Positions 43,589 to 52,151 of a DNA stretch of 64,000 bases are shown here, piece by piece. The position numbers and the translations under genes are program-made. The stretch is from an uncultured Eggerthellaceae bacterium. Lineage in GTDB: Bacteria > Actinomycetota > Coriobacteriia > Coriobacteriales > Eggerthellaceae. Below the pieces are notes generated by a model. That model saw nothing but the letters and a program-made list of their open reading frames with translations. It was not told where the DNA came from and ran no database searches. The DNA lies in the NCBI GenBank assembly GCA_937892845.1, contig CALBGP010000031.1:21367-85366 (forward strand), written 5' to 3'. Numbering within the stretch: the stretch's first letter is position 1; every line of letters starts with the position of its first letter.

Positions 43589-43612
43589 CATCCGAACCAT
43601 TTGGTTCGGATG
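43589..43612. promoter_or_regulatory. 24-bp operator-like palindrome between tetR and modE
   Basis: The arms CATCCGAACCA and TGGTTCGGATG are perfect complements around TT. The palindrome overlaps the -35 box of the modE promoter and lies 30 nt behind the tetR -10 box, so one repressor could control both. Confidence 0.75.
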
Positions 43613-43629
43613 TGGATACACGCTATACT
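43601..43629 (+). promoter_or_regulatory. Promoter of the modE-type gene
   Basis: TTGGTT (43601-43606), 17 nt, TATACT (43624-43629), about 30 nt before the GTG start. Confidence 0.65.
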
Positions 43630-43658
43630 GAATAGGTTATTCCGAAGAGAGGGGAACC

Positions 43659-44027
43659 GTGGATTCATTCGATGCCATAGACACGCAGGTCCGTCTCGCA
43701 TTGTTCTCGGTCGAAAAAGACACCCATGCATCCATGTTCGGCAGGGGCATCGCAAAACTGTGCGAAGGCGTCAAGGAGACCGGATCGCTTAACCAGGCAG
43801 CAAAAGACATGGGCATGGCCTACAGCAAGGCGTGGCGCATCGTGCGTGAGACCGAGCAGACGCTGGGAGTTCAGCTGCTTGACAGGAAAGGTGCGCACGG
43901 ATCCACCCTCACCCCTGAAGGCGAAGTGCTCCTGTCCACGTATCTGGACCTGGAGAAGGATATTTCGGCATACGCGAGCAAACGATTCCGCGAGCTCATC
44001 GCATCCCAAACGGAATCAATCCGATAA
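43659..44027 (+). CDS. modE: ModE-type winged-helix regulator, DNA-binding domain only
   Basis: A 122-residue protein matching the N-terminal domain of ModE: a LysR-like winged helix with GSLNQAAKDMGMAYSKAWRIV, RETEQTLGVQLLDRK and GAHGSTLTPEGEVLL. The molybdate-binding Mop/di-Mop domains of E. coli ModE (about 260 residues) are missing, as in many single-domain relatives. GTG start with AGAGAGGGG. Its place beside mod and mob genes suggests control of molybdenum genes, but without a molbindin domain the signal must reach it another way. It ends at a shared terminator. Confidence 0.85.
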   Translation: MDSFDAIDTQVRLALFSVEKDTHASMFGRGIAKLCEGVKETGSLNQAAKDMGMAYSKAWRIVRETEQTLGVQLLDRKGAHGSTLTPEGEVLLSTYLDLEKDISAYASKRFRELIASQTESIR

Positions 44028-44032
44028 GCCGA

Positions 44033-44073
44033 CCGCGTTCAAACGCCCGATCAGCGCTTGAACGCGGATTTTT
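44033..44073. terminator. Intrinsic terminator of modE
   Basis: CCGCGTTCAA (44033-44042) pairs with TTGAACGCGG (44058-44067), followed by ATTTTT. It overlaps the last codons of the convergent iron-sulfur gene. Confidence 0.8.
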
Positions 44074-45253
44074 GCTGAGCCGCGCATCCTTCGAAAATCT
44101 CCGGCTCATGGTCTATGAGCGATGCGCACGGCAGGGCATGCTCGACGGTCACGGCATGCTTCAAACACACATCTGAGCACATCTCGCACCCTACACAGCG
44201 CCACGGCTTGGACTCGATCCAGTGGCGCTGATTCGCTTTTGCGCGGGCCGAGGAGACCACGCTTTTCTTCGGGACACCATCCTCCACGCCGCCATCGGGC
44301 TCTTCGGTCATGCGGCGCAAAGCACCGGTCGGGCAGAACGTCGCGCACAGACCGCAGTTGTTGCACTTCTCCTCATCGATGACGACGCGGGAGAACAGCG
44401 GGCCTTCGACAGACGCCCCTTCGGCGGGACGAGCGATGGAGGCCATATCCTCGATGATTCGCATGTGGCGCTCAGGCGTGATCTGGGGCATATGCCCCGA
44501 CGCGTCCATCTTGAGGATGTCGCGCAACGATTCCTTTTTGCCCTGGTTGAATTCCATATCGATTGCAGCCTGGGTCGCCTCGACGGCAAGAGAGCGGGCC
44601 GAAGACCTCAGATCGGAGAAGAACCCCCTGCGGGATACGCCGCCTTTGGCCTCCTGCGAACTCGTCGCCAAAACAGCTTCGGGGATCTCTTCGCTACGAT
44701 GCGCCCGGGCGGAAACACCCCATGCCTCAAACAGCGCATTCGCCGCTTCGATGCTGCGGTCGGCTGCAGGCTGCGCATCGCGGTAGCGGCACGTGCGGCA
44801 ATGCCCGTCCACCACGCGGATATCGGTGGCACCTTGCGCCGCCATATGGACCAGAAGCGATGCGTCGACGCGGCCCACGCAGGGCACCTCAATCACCTTG
44901 TCGGCAGCGGCACGGCGCTTGGCCGCAAGCCGGGCGCAGATGACGACGGCCTGTTCGGGGCACGCCTCATGCTGGGCGCGCACGCGGGCCAGCAGGTCAT
45001 CATCGAGAGGTTTGAGCGAGATGATGGCCTCCGTCGGGCAGACGGTGGAACACGACCCGCATTCGAAGCACAGGGCATTGTCGATTTCGATCACGTTGTC
45101 ATGCAGCTGAATTGCCCCAGACGGGCACGCTTCGGCACACCGGCGGCATGCGGCATTGCGATTGCGCACCATGACGCACCGTCTGGGCTCAACGTGCAAC
45201 GCCTTGCTTTCCAGACGCTGCATGAGTTCAACCATATCGACAATCGATGGCAT
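44051..45253 (-). CDS. Multi-[4Fe-4S] ferredoxin-like protein with MvhD-like domain
   Basis: A 400-residue soluble protein. The N-terminal pair of [4Fe-4S] motifs uses Cys26/36/39/43 (first spacing unusual) and Cys62/65/68/72. A central segment (CPEQAVVICARL, VPCVGRVDASLLVHMAAQGA, DGHCRTCRY) resembles the MvhD/hydrogenase iron-sulfur subunit domain. Two more clusters, CNNCGLCATFCP and CVGCEMCSDVC, lie at about 296 and 351. A GVSRRGFFSDL motif resembles a Tat box but is internal. It overlaps the mobBA stop by 1 nt. It probably channels electrons to a Mo-enzyme or its maturation system; the exact partner is unknown. Confidence 0.87.
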   Translation of the reverse strand: MPSIVDMVELMQRLESKALHVEPRRCVMVRNRNAACRRCAEACPSGAIQLHDNVIEIDNALCFECGSCSTVCPTEAIISLKPLDDDLLARVRAQHEACPEQAVVICARLAAKRRAAADKVIEVPCVGRVDASLLVHMAAQGATDIRVVDGHCRTCRYRDAQPAADRSIEAANALFEAWGVSARAHRSEEIPEAVLATSSQEAKGGVSRRGFFSDLRSSARSLAVEATQAAIDMEFNQGKKESLRDILKMDASGHMPQITPERHMRIIEDMASIARPAEGASVEGPLFSRVVIDEEKCNNCGLCATFCPTGALRRMTEEPDGGVEDGVPKKSVVSSARAKANQRHWIESKPWRCVGCEMCSDVCLKHAVTVEHALPCASLIDHEPEIFEGCAAQQKSAFKR

Positions 45254-46431
45254 CAGTCTTCATCTCCCAGGATAGACGCTTCAACCGCGCGCAGTTCATC
45301 AGGCGTGTTGACGTTTATGAAGCAACCGCCGCGAGGCTCAGCCGCCAAAACATCTTCACGCTCGAACGGATGCATGTCGATCGCGTCGAAAAACGACTTG
45401 GCGGATGCATGGCCCTCATCGAGCGCTTTCCGCACGGCGGGAAGGCAGGTGGCCTTCCTGTACACAGCATGAAACGGCTCGTAACCATGCTTGTTATGGG
45501 GCACTACGGCATCACAGCGAAGCTCGGCGATCCTCGATGCTTCGGCGACAATCAGGCTGGCGGATGCGAAGACCATATCGCAGGCCACGGTCGCAACCAA
45601 GGGGTTGCTCGCCTGCGCAAGGGCCGTATACAGACCGCGCAGCGCACCGCGCTCCGGCAGCAGATCACGCTCAAGGCGAACCTCCACATCGGTTCGCTCG
45701 AGAAGAAATTCGAGCTTCTCGGGCTCATTGGTGGTGACGATCAGCTCGTCTGCAATAGGCGCGAGGCGATCTACCATGCGCTCGATGAGAGGGCGCCCCA
45801 AAAACGGGACCAGGGCTTTGCTGCGACCCATGCGCCGCGACTCCCCTCCCGCCTGGATGACAACCGTGAGCTTTTGGCGCACGTGATTAGCGACAAGGTA
45901 ATCGCAGATGGCGGTTACATCTTCAAGCCCGAACGACAGGATGCCGCGGCAATCGGCGCTTTCGCGGACATCGGCGCGGTCGGTCACGACGGCAAGGGGC
46001 GCACCGCCGTTGATGGTTCCCAGGTCCATGAATTCATCTGCCGCCGCAGCATCGCGCTCGTTTGCCTGGCGGATGATCTCAATGGTGGGCAGGCCGCTGC
46101 GACGATACCCCTCCACCAGCACGATGTCATGACCTGGCATATCCCGGACCAAATCGCTGCATTCAGGTTCCTCGGTCAGTTCCCGCACGCAAGCAAATCG
46201 TTCGCGCGACACGATGATGGTCTCACGGGCGCCTGCCTGGCGATGGCGGAACGAATCCTTGCCGGGATAATCGATATCGAAAGACGGATGGCCGTGGTGC
46301 TTGATGGTCCCCACATCAACGCCACGACGGGTCAGATCCGCTATGATCTTCTCGAGCAATGTGGTTTTGCCCGAATTATGGCGCCCCACGAACGCAATCG
46401 CGGGGCTGGGTACCTGGACAACCCGTGTCAT
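45253..46431 (-). CDS. mobA: Fused MobB-MobA molybdenum cofactor protein
   Basis: A 392-residue fusion. Residues 1-175 are MobB, a GTPase-like P-loop protein with GRHNSGKT (16-23) and a partner loop GTIKHHGH. From about 188 starts MobA (TVVIQAGGESRRMGRSKAL, ERGALRGLYTALA, CDMVFAS), which adds GMP to Mo-molybdopterin to make the guanine dinucleotide form used by DMSO-reductase-family enzymes. ATG 46431 follows GGGAGGG; an upstream in-frame start lacks a ribosome site. It is encoded between moaE and the iron-sulfur protein with tight spacing. Confidence 0.94.
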   Translation of the reverse strand: MTRVVQVPSPAIAFVGRHNSGKTTLLEKIIADLTRRGVDVGTIKHHGHPSFDIDYPGKDSFRHRQAGARETIIVSRERFACVRELTEEPECSDLVRDMPGHDIVLVEGYRRSGLPTIEIIRQANERDAAAADEFMDLGTINGGAPLAVVTDRADVRESADCRGILSFGLEDVTAICDYLVANHVRQKLTVVIQAGGESRRMGRSKALVPFLGRPLIERMVDRLAPIADELIVTTNEPEKLEFLLERTDVEVRLERDLLPERGALRGLYTALAQASNPLVATVACDMVFASASLIVAEASRIAELRCDAVVPHNKHGYEPFHAVYRKATCLPAVRKALDEGHASAKSFFDAIDMHPFEREDVLAAEPRGGCFINVNTPDELRAVEASILGDED

Positions 46432-46473
46432 ATTGCTTCCCTCCCTTAAGCAACGCACGCAAAGTCCGCAGAG

Positions 46474-46890
46474 CTACGCGTAGATTTCCTTCTCTTCGAC
46501 CAGATTGTTCTTGATGTGTCCGACCAGACGCTGCAGCGCGTCGATTGCGTTGGGCCGGATATCCGCACCGATGAGCACATACATGAGGGAGTCCCCCACG
46601 GAAAGCCGCCCCTCATTGAGCCACACGCGCACATAGTGGACACCAGGCCAGCTGCGCGCCTCCTCCACAGCGGCGGCAAGGCCTTCGGCATCATAGGAGA
46701 AATCGACGAAAGCCACGTCACCGAGCGCACGGCCGGCTTCGCGCTCCGCCTCATCAGTGGCGCGGACCTGTTTTTTGGGGGTCACACGTACAACGCCGTT
46801 ATGCGTCAGATACATGCCCACCTGCCCTGCATCGGGGTCTGCTTTCGCCTCAGCGAGCCATTGGTCGATGGAGGGTTCGGGAATTGCCAT
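46474..46890 (-). CDS. moaE: MoaE-family molybdopterin synthase large subunit-like protein
   Basis: A 138-residue protein with VGMYLTHNGVVR, HYVRVWLNEGRLSVGDSLMYVLIGADIRPNA and a Lys-containing C-terminus (IKNNLVEEKEIY). These match the MoaE pattern GRLxVGDxxVxVxxxxxxR. MoaE transfers sulfur from the MoaD thiocarboxylate to cyclic pyranopterin monophosphate. No moaD is visible in the window. The homology is clear but divergent; catalytic Lys/Arg positions cannot be checked without alignment. ATG 46890 follows GAAAGGAAACCAC. It heads the moaE-mobBA-iron-sulfur unit. Confidence 0.82.
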   Translation of the reverse strand: MAIPEPSIDQWLAEAKADPDAGQVGMYLTHNGVVRVTPKKQVRATDEAEREAGRALGDVAFVDFSYDAEGLAAAVEEARSWPGVHYVRVWLNEGRLSVGDSLMYVLIGADIRPNAIDALQRLVGHIKNNLVEEKEIYA

Positions 46891-46978
46891 TGTGGTTTCC
46901 TTTCACGACAAGTCAGGCGCGTTTCAAGTCTTCGCCCGTCACGGGCAAACCATGAAGCGCGCCGCATGATATTGTGCA

Positions 46979-47007
46979 AGATTATCTTTTGTCGAGAATA
47001 TAGACAA
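46979..47007 (-). promoter_or_regulatory. Promoter of moaE-mobBA-FeS
   Basis: On minus, TTGTCT (47007-47002), 17 nt, TAATCT (46984-46979), about 90 nt before the moaE ATG. Confidence 0.6.
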
Positions 47008-47047
47008 GACGGAAGTGGGGTTCAAGCGGGAGAAATCATTCCCCCGC

Positions 47048-47353
47048 CTAGGACTCGGCCTCCGTTGTTTCATCTTCGAGGATGGCAAGCGCCTTGCGAT
47101 AACCGCCGGTGCCGTAGTTGAGCGCTTTCGACACGCGGGCGATGGTTGTGGCAGAAGCGCCCGTAATCTCCGCGATAGCCGTATAGGGCTTGCCTGAAGC
47201 AAGCAGCCGGGCTACCGAAAGACGCTGGGATGTCTCCCTGATCTCCCTGATGGTGAAAATATCCTCGAACAATGCGTACAGGTCATCCACATCGTCCATG
47301 GAGGCCAGGACCTTCAGGAGGTCCTCCACTTCAGAAGTACGCAAATTGCCCAT
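47048..47353 (-). CDS. YerC/YecD-type TrpR-related DNA-binding protein
   Basis: A 101-residue all-helical protein. SQRLSVARLLASGKPYTAIAEITGASATTIARVSKALNYGTGGY is the TrpR-superfamily helix-turn-helix of the YerC type, which lacks the tryptophan-binding features of E. coli TrpR. It follows glnN by 96 nt on the same strand and may be its cotranscribed partner. The regulated genes are unknown. ATG 47353 with AGGTG upstream. Confidence 0.92.
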   Translation of the reverse strand: MGNLRTSEVEDLLKVLASMDDVDDLYALFEDIFTIREIRETSQRLSVARLLASGKPYTAIAEITGASATTIARVSKALNYGTGGYRKALAILEDETTEAES

Positions 47354-47449
47354 CGTTCACCTGCTCTCTCTCGGTCTCAGCACTATTGTACTCCAGTTGG
47401 GTGAAGTGACGACGGAAACGCATCGAACCGACTCATGCACCGATTCATC

Positions 47450-49546
47450 CTACACGTAGAACAGTATGTCGTTGTACGTAGGCACGGGCCAGTAATCACG
47501 CGCAACGATGCTTTCCATCGAATCCACGGCGCTGCGCAGCTTGAGCATCGCGGGAGCCACCTCATGGGCATAGCACTGCGCCTGCTCAAGGCTGTCGGCG
47601 CAACCGCGTGCCTTGGCATGGACCCCATCGAGCTCTTCGATGGATTCGTCGATTGCACGCACGCCATCCAATAGCTTTTCCAGCTGCTCGTGCTGGGTGC
47701 CCAGATCGGCGGCGGGCATCGCTTCGCGGATGGTGGTGATCCCCTTTGCCACCTTCGTGGCATAGGCGCTGATGACAGGCAGATACGTGCGGCGCGCCAT
47801 GCGTGACATGGTATTCGCCTCGATATTCATCAACTTGCAGTATTTCTCCAGTTTGACCTCGTAGCGGCTCTCAACCTCGACGCGCGAGAGAACGCCCATC
47901 TCTTCGAACAGCGCCACGTTCTTGTCCGCGACGAAACACGGCAGCGCATCGGCGGTGGTGGGGAAATTGCACAGACCGCGGCGCTGCGCTTCGGCATGCC
48001 ACTCCTCCGAATAGCCGTCGCCGCCGAACAGGATGCGCTTATGGTCGGCCAAGCACTTCCTGATGTAGGTCATGGCCGCCTCTTCGAAAACGCGCCCCTG
48101 AGCCAACGCGGCCTCCATGGCGTCGGCGAAATCCTTCATGGATTTGGCCACGGCGGTATCCAGGACCATGTTGGAATCGGATACGTTCACAGAAGAGCCC
48201 GGCATGCGGAACTCGAATTTGTTGCCCGTGAAGGCGAAGGGGCTGGTGCGGTTGCGGTCCGTGGAGTCGCGATCGAAGGTGGGCAGCACGTCCACGCCGA
48301 AGTCCAACGACGCAGGTGACTCATGATGGTGCTCGCCACCGGTGGCCAGCGCGTCGATGATGGCGGAAAGGTCATCGCCCAAAAAGATGGACACGATTGC
48401 CGGAGGAGCTTCATCCGCACCAAGGCGATGGTCGTTTCCGCAGCTGGCTATGCTCATGCGCAGCAGATCCTGATAGTTGTCCACCGCTTCTATCACGCAG
48501 GTCAGAAAGACCAGGAACTGCAGGTTGTCCTCCGGGGTCTCGCCGGGATTGAGGAGGTTCTCACCATCCGCGGAGATGGACCAGTTGTTATGCTTGCCCG
48601 ATCCGTTGATGCCCTCGAAGGGCTTTTCGTGCTGCAGGCACACCAGGCCATGATGGCTGGCCAGAAGACGCATCTGCTCCATGGTCAGCAGATTCTCATC
48701 CACCGCCCTGTTCGCATTGCAGAACACGGGCGCCAGCTCATGCTGAGCCGGGGCAACCTCATTGTGCTTCGCCTTCGCGGCCACGCCGAATCCCCACAGC
48801 ACATCATCGAGTTCCTTCATGAACTCGTTGACCGTGGGCCTGATGGCGCCGAAGTAGTGCTCATCAAGCTCCTGGCCCTTGCACGGGGGCGCTCCGAACA
48901 GCGTCCGGCCGCACATGACCAGATCCTGACGGCGCGCATAATCTTTCTCGGAAATCAGGAAGTACTCCTGCTCCGTTCCCACGTTCACCCTGACGGCGAC
49001 AGGACTCTTCCCGAACAGAGCCAAGACACGTTTCGCCTGCTCGTCGATAACCTTCAAAGACCTGAGCAGAGGGGTCTTCTTATCCAGGGCTTCGCCGTTG
49101 TAGCTGCAGAAAGCCGTAGGAATGCACAGCACCTCATCCTTGATGAATGCGGGGCTGGTGGGATCCCAGCCCGAATATCCCCGCGCTTCGAACGTGGCGC
49201 GCAAGCCGCCCGAAGGAAAACTCGATGCATCAGGTTCACCCTGGATGAGTTCCTTGCCGGAAAACTTCGTGATGGCGGTGCCGTCACCGACGGGCTCCAG
49301 AAATGCGTCGTGCTTTTCGGACGTGATGCCCGAAAGCGGCTGGAACCAATGGGCGAAATGCGTGGCGCCCTTCTCCAGGGCCCACTCCTTCATGGCATGC
49401 GCCACGGCGTTGGCCACATCGAGGTCAAGCGGCAATCCGCGTTCGATGGTATCTGCCAGGCGGCGGTACACATCGGACGGAAGGTATTTCCTCATCTCAT
49501 GCTCAGAGAATACCGTCGTGCCGAATTTTTTCGTGAGGTCGGACAT
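47450..49546 (-). CDS. glnN: Glutamine synthetase type III
   Basis: A 698-residue GSIII enzyme that makes glutamine from glutamate, ammonia and ATP. Signatures include FGTTVFSEHEMRKYLP, the Mg/ATP region NEVAPAQHELAPVF, GINGSGKHNNWS, and the GSIII-specific C-terminal helical extension ending in DYWPVPTYNDILF. The size is normal for GSIII and about 50% larger than GSI. Start ATG 49546 follows GAAGGAG; a longer in-frame start adds 37 basic residues without a ribosome site. Confidence 0.96.
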   Translation of the reverse strand: MSDLTKKFGTTVFSEHEMRKYLPSDVYRRLADTIERGLPLDLDVANAVAHAMKEWALEKGATHFAHWFQPLSGITSEKHDAFLEPVGDGTAITKFSGKELIQGEPDASSFPSGGLRATFEARGYSGWDPTSPAFIKDEVLCIPTAFCSYNGEALDKKTPLLRSLKVIDEQAKRVLALFGKSPVAVRVNVGTEQEYFLISEKDYARRQDLVMCGRTLFGAPPCKGQELDEHYFGAIRPTVNEFMKELDDVLWGFGVAAKAKHNEVAPAQHELAPVFCNANRAVDENLLTMEQMRLLASHHGLVCLQHEKPFEGINGSGKHNNWSISADGENLLNPGETPEDNLQFLVFLTCVIEAVDNYQDLLRMSIASCGNDHRLGADEAPPAIVSIFLGDDLSAIIDALATGGEHHHESPASLDFGVDVLPTFDRDSTDRNRTSPFAFTGNKFEFRMPGSSVNVSDSNMVLDTAVAKSMKDFADAMEAALAQGRVFEEAAMTYIRKCLADHKRILFGGDGYSEEWHAEAQRRGLCNFPTTADALPCFVADKNVALFEEMGVLSRVEVESRYEVKLEKYCKLMNIEANTMSRMARRTYLPVISAYATKVAKGITTIREAMPAADLGTQHEQLEKLLDGVRAIDESIEELDGVHAKARGCADSLEQAQCYAHEVAPAMLKLRSAVDSMESIVARDYWPVPTYNDILFYV

Positions 49547-49894
49547 AGAAGGCGCTCCTTCACTATTCCCCTGCGGACGCGCTCGGGCTCTCCCCTGCAC
49601 CGCACGCAGTTTGTTTTTCAGTGGCGCGGCCCGGAAGCGCCGCGTGTTCGCTGTCACTTTAGCCTATTGGAGTGTTGCTTGCACCCAGAAAACTACCGCA
49701 GACGGCGAACTCCAGATTTTCCGCAGGCCAAGGGCATGGGGTCAAGGATACAATTGCCAGGTCAGACCAGCTTCTGCAAGCACGGGGTCCTTCGCTTTCT
49801 TGGCCCGCATGCACCGCATTCACGCGCTGCGCCCCATGAAACCACAGGGCATCGTGCTCGCAAAAGCCGGCTCCGCCGAACGAAAGGACAGTCA
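49547..49894. other. Divergent glnN / sstT intergenic region
   Basis: 348 bp without a supported gene. A hairpin GCGCGGC...GCGCCGCG lies near 49622-49645. I see no well-spaced promoter pair on either strand and no clear operator. Confidence 0.5.
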
Positions 49895-51130
49895 GTGAAA
49901 GAACTCTGGAGAAAATGGGACAATATCAGCTTGATCAAGCGCATCCTGTTGTTCCTGGTCATCGGCGCCGTGCTCGGCATCATTGCCAAAGACCTCGTCG
50001 TCATCCCGCTGCTCGGCAGCATCTTTGTCAATGCCCTGAAAGCAATCGCACCCATCCTGGTCTTCTTCCTGGTCATCAGCGCCCTTGCCAACGCCAAGGC
50101 CGATGGCTCCATGAAAACCATTATCATCCTCTACCTGATCAGCACGTTCGTTGCGGCCCTCGTCGCCGTTCTCGCCAGCATGCTCTTCCCCGTTGAAGTC
50201 ACCCTGGTCGGCGTCGAAGGCGCCAGCCAAAGCTCCCCTGAGGGAATCGGCGAAGTTCTGAGCACGCTCATCATGAACCTGGTTGCAAATCCCATCGAAG
50301 CGCTGGTCAGTGCGAACTTCCTCGGCATTCTCGCATGGGCTGCGCTGCTCGGCATCGCGCTGCGCGCCGCAAGGGAATCCACCAAAGACGTCTTCACCAA
50401 CGTTGCCGACGCCATCGGCAGGATCGTCCACTGGATCATCAGCCTTGCCCCCTTCGGCATCATGGGCCTTGTCTACTCCGCCGTCTCCACCAACGGCCTT
50501 GAGATCTTCACCGAATACGGAATGCTGCTGCTGGTGCTGGTCGGATGCATGCTCTTCATCGCATTCGTCACCAATCCCCTCATCGTGTTCGCCTACATCC
50601 GCAAAAACCCCTTCCCGCTGGTTCTGCGTTGCCTGAAAGACAGCGGTATCACGGCGTTTTTCACGCGCAGCTCCGCTGCCAACATCCCCGTGAACATGGA
50701 GCTGTGCCGCAAGCTCAAGCTGGATAAGGACAACTACTCCGTCTCCATCCCGCTGGGCGCAACCATCAACATGGCAGGTGCCGCCGTCACCATCACCGTC
50801 ATGGCAATGACCGCATGCCACACCATGGGCGTTACCGTCGACATCTACACTGCCGTCATCCTTTCGGTGTTGGCAGCCGTTTCCGCATGCGGAGCATCCG
50901 GCGTTGCCGGCGGATCGCTTCTTCTGATCCCCCTCGCCTGCTCACTGTTCGGCCTTGATACCGACATTGCCATGCAGATGGTCGCCATCGGCTTCATCAT
51001 CGGCGTTGTGCAGGATTCCTGCGAAACCGCGTTGAACTCCTCTTCCGACGTCCTGCTGACCGCAACTGCGGAGTATCACAAGCGTCGCAAGATGGGCCAA
51101 GAAATCGATTTCTCCGAATGGGAGAAGTAA
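49895..51130 (+). CDS. sstT: Serine/threonine:sodium symporter SstT
   Basis: A 411-residue member of the dicarboxylate/amino acid:cation symporter family. SstT-type features include the start WRKWDNISLIKRIL, the serine-rich hairpin FFTRSSAANIPVN, the PLGATINMAGAA sodium-site motif, and VAGGSLLLIPL. It takes up serine and threonine with Na+. GTG 49895 is the start, with AAAGGA 6 nt upstream; a much longer in-frame reading runs antisense through glnN and is spurious. Monocistronic, ending at the terminator 51164-51191. Confidence 0.95.
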   Translation: MKELWRKWDNISLIKRILLFLVIGAVLGIIAKDLVVIPLLGSIFVNALKAIAPILVFFLVISALANAKADGSMKTIIILYLISTFVAALVAVLASMLFPVEVTLVGVEGASQSSPEGIGEVLSTLIMNLVANPIEALVSANFLGILAWAALLGIALRAARESTKDVFTNVADAIGRIVHWIISLAPFGIMGLVYSAVSTNGLEIFTEYGMLLLVLVGCMLFIAFVTNPLIVFAYIRKNPFPLVLRCLKDSGITAFFTRSSAANIPVNMELCRKLKLDKDNYSVSIPLGATINMAGAAVTITVMAMTACHTMGVTVDIYTAVILSVLAAVSACGASGVAGGSLLLIPLACSLFGLDTDIAMQMVAIGFIIGVVQDSCETALNSSSDVLLTATAEYHKRRKMGQEIDFSEWEK

Positions 51131-51163
51131 AGCCTCTGCCTCAGCTTCTTCAAGCGCACCTGG

Positions 51164-51191
51164 GAACCCCGCATCTGCGGGGTTCTTCTTT
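51164..51191 (+). terminator. Intrinsic terminator of sstT
   Basis: GAACCCCGCA and TGCGGGGTTC (10-bp stem, 2-nt centre), followed by TTCTTTT. Confidence 0.88.
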
Positions 51192-51255
51192 TACCGCTCG
51201 CCGCTGATTTTTACCATGGTTAACTTTTTATCTCGCACATGGTGCGCACCGTTGC

Positions 51256-51270
51256 TTTATATGTTATAAA
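51256..51270. promoter_or_regulatory. Palindrome upstream of ahpC
   Basis: TTTATATGTTATAAA is a perfect 6-3-6 palindrome about 155 nt before ahpC, resembling a PerR-box in size and A+T content and containing -10-like TATAAA. A GGTGCGCACC palindrome sits at 51241-51250. Binding by a peroxide regulator is a guess. Confidence 0.45.
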
Positions 51271-51423
51271 TCAAGTATCAAATAACCGACCCGCACGGGA
51301 CACTCGAAGAGGAAGCACATCAAAGACGCGACGCACATCACTTGAGCAGACAGCACATCTTCCCAACGAACACGTATGAGCCTCGGACGCAATCCTCCCG
51401 TTTCGAATCCGAAAGGAACCATC

Positions 51424-51987
51424 ATGTCTTTGATCGATAAGGAAATCACCGAATTCAGCGCAGAAGCCTATGTTGACGGCCAGTTCAAAACCGTGACCAA
51501 AGAAGACCTTCTGGGCACCTGGAACGTCCTGTTCTTCTACCCCGCGGATTTCACCTTCATCTGCCCCACTGAGCTTGAAGACCTTCAGAACACCTACGAG
51601 CAGTTCCGTGAGACCGGCTGCCAGATCTACTCCGTATCCACCGACACCCACTTCACCCACAAGGCCTGGCATGACTCTTCGGATCGCATCTCGAAGATCA
51701 CCTACCCCATGCTGGCCGACCCCACCCACGCACTCTCCCGCGACTTCGGCGTCCTGATTGAGGAAAACGGCCTGGCCGAGCGTGCCACCTTCGTGCTCAA
51801 TCCCGAAGGCAAGGTTGTGGTCTACGAAGTCAACGCAGGCAACATCGGCCGTAACGCCGAAGAGCTGCTGCGCAAGGTCCGTGCAGCCCAGTTCGTTGCC
51901 GAGCATGGTGATGAAGTCTGCCCCGCCAAATGGCAGCCCGGCGCCGAGACCCTCAAGCCCAGCCTCGATCTGGTCGGCGCACTCTAA
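51424..51987 (+). CDS. ahpC: Peroxiredoxin, AhpC type
   Basis: A 187-residue typical 2-Cys peroxiredoxin: peroxidatic Cys47 in FTFICPTE and resolving Cys166 in GDEVCPAKW, with the conserved catalytic Arg in the LSRDFGV region. It reduces H2O2 and organic peroxides and is recharged by an AhpF-like reductase, whose gene follows. AAAGGAACCATC precedes ATG 51424. A roughly 150-nt leader carries an A+T-rich palindrome. Confidence 0.97.
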   Translation: MSLIDKEITEFSAEAYVDGQFKTVTKEDLLGTWNVLFFYPADFTFICPTELEDLQNTYEQFRETGCQIYSVSTDTHFTHKAWHDSSDRISKITYPMLADPTHALSRDFGVLIEENGLAERATFVLNPEGKVVVYEVNAGNIGRNAEELLRKVRAAQFVAEHGDEVCPAKWQPGAETLKPSLDLVGAL

Positions 51988-52056
51988 GCCTTCCTTAAGC
52001 CCCATCCGCGCCATAAGGATGTCTCCCCTGAAGGCGCAACTCCATACATGCACTTT

Positions 52057-52088
52057 GAAAGCCGCCGCTCTCCCCGCTGGCGGCTTTC
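52057..52088 (+). terminator. Hairpin between ahpC and the reductase
   Basis: GAAAGCCGCC and GGCGGCTTTC form a 10-bp stem with a 12-nt loop, with no strong T-run. It could act as a partial terminator that sets a higher ahpC level. Confidence 0.6.
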
Positions 52089-52151
52089 GCCTGTCTGGCA
52101 CCATCCATCCGGCGGCATGCAGCACAGCCGCTTTCAGTCTTAGGAGAAACA

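Noticed and set aside
48323..49894. A 524-codon N-terminal extension of sstT
   Set aside because: This part is antisense to glnN. SstT homology begins at GTG 49895, which has a good ribosome site.
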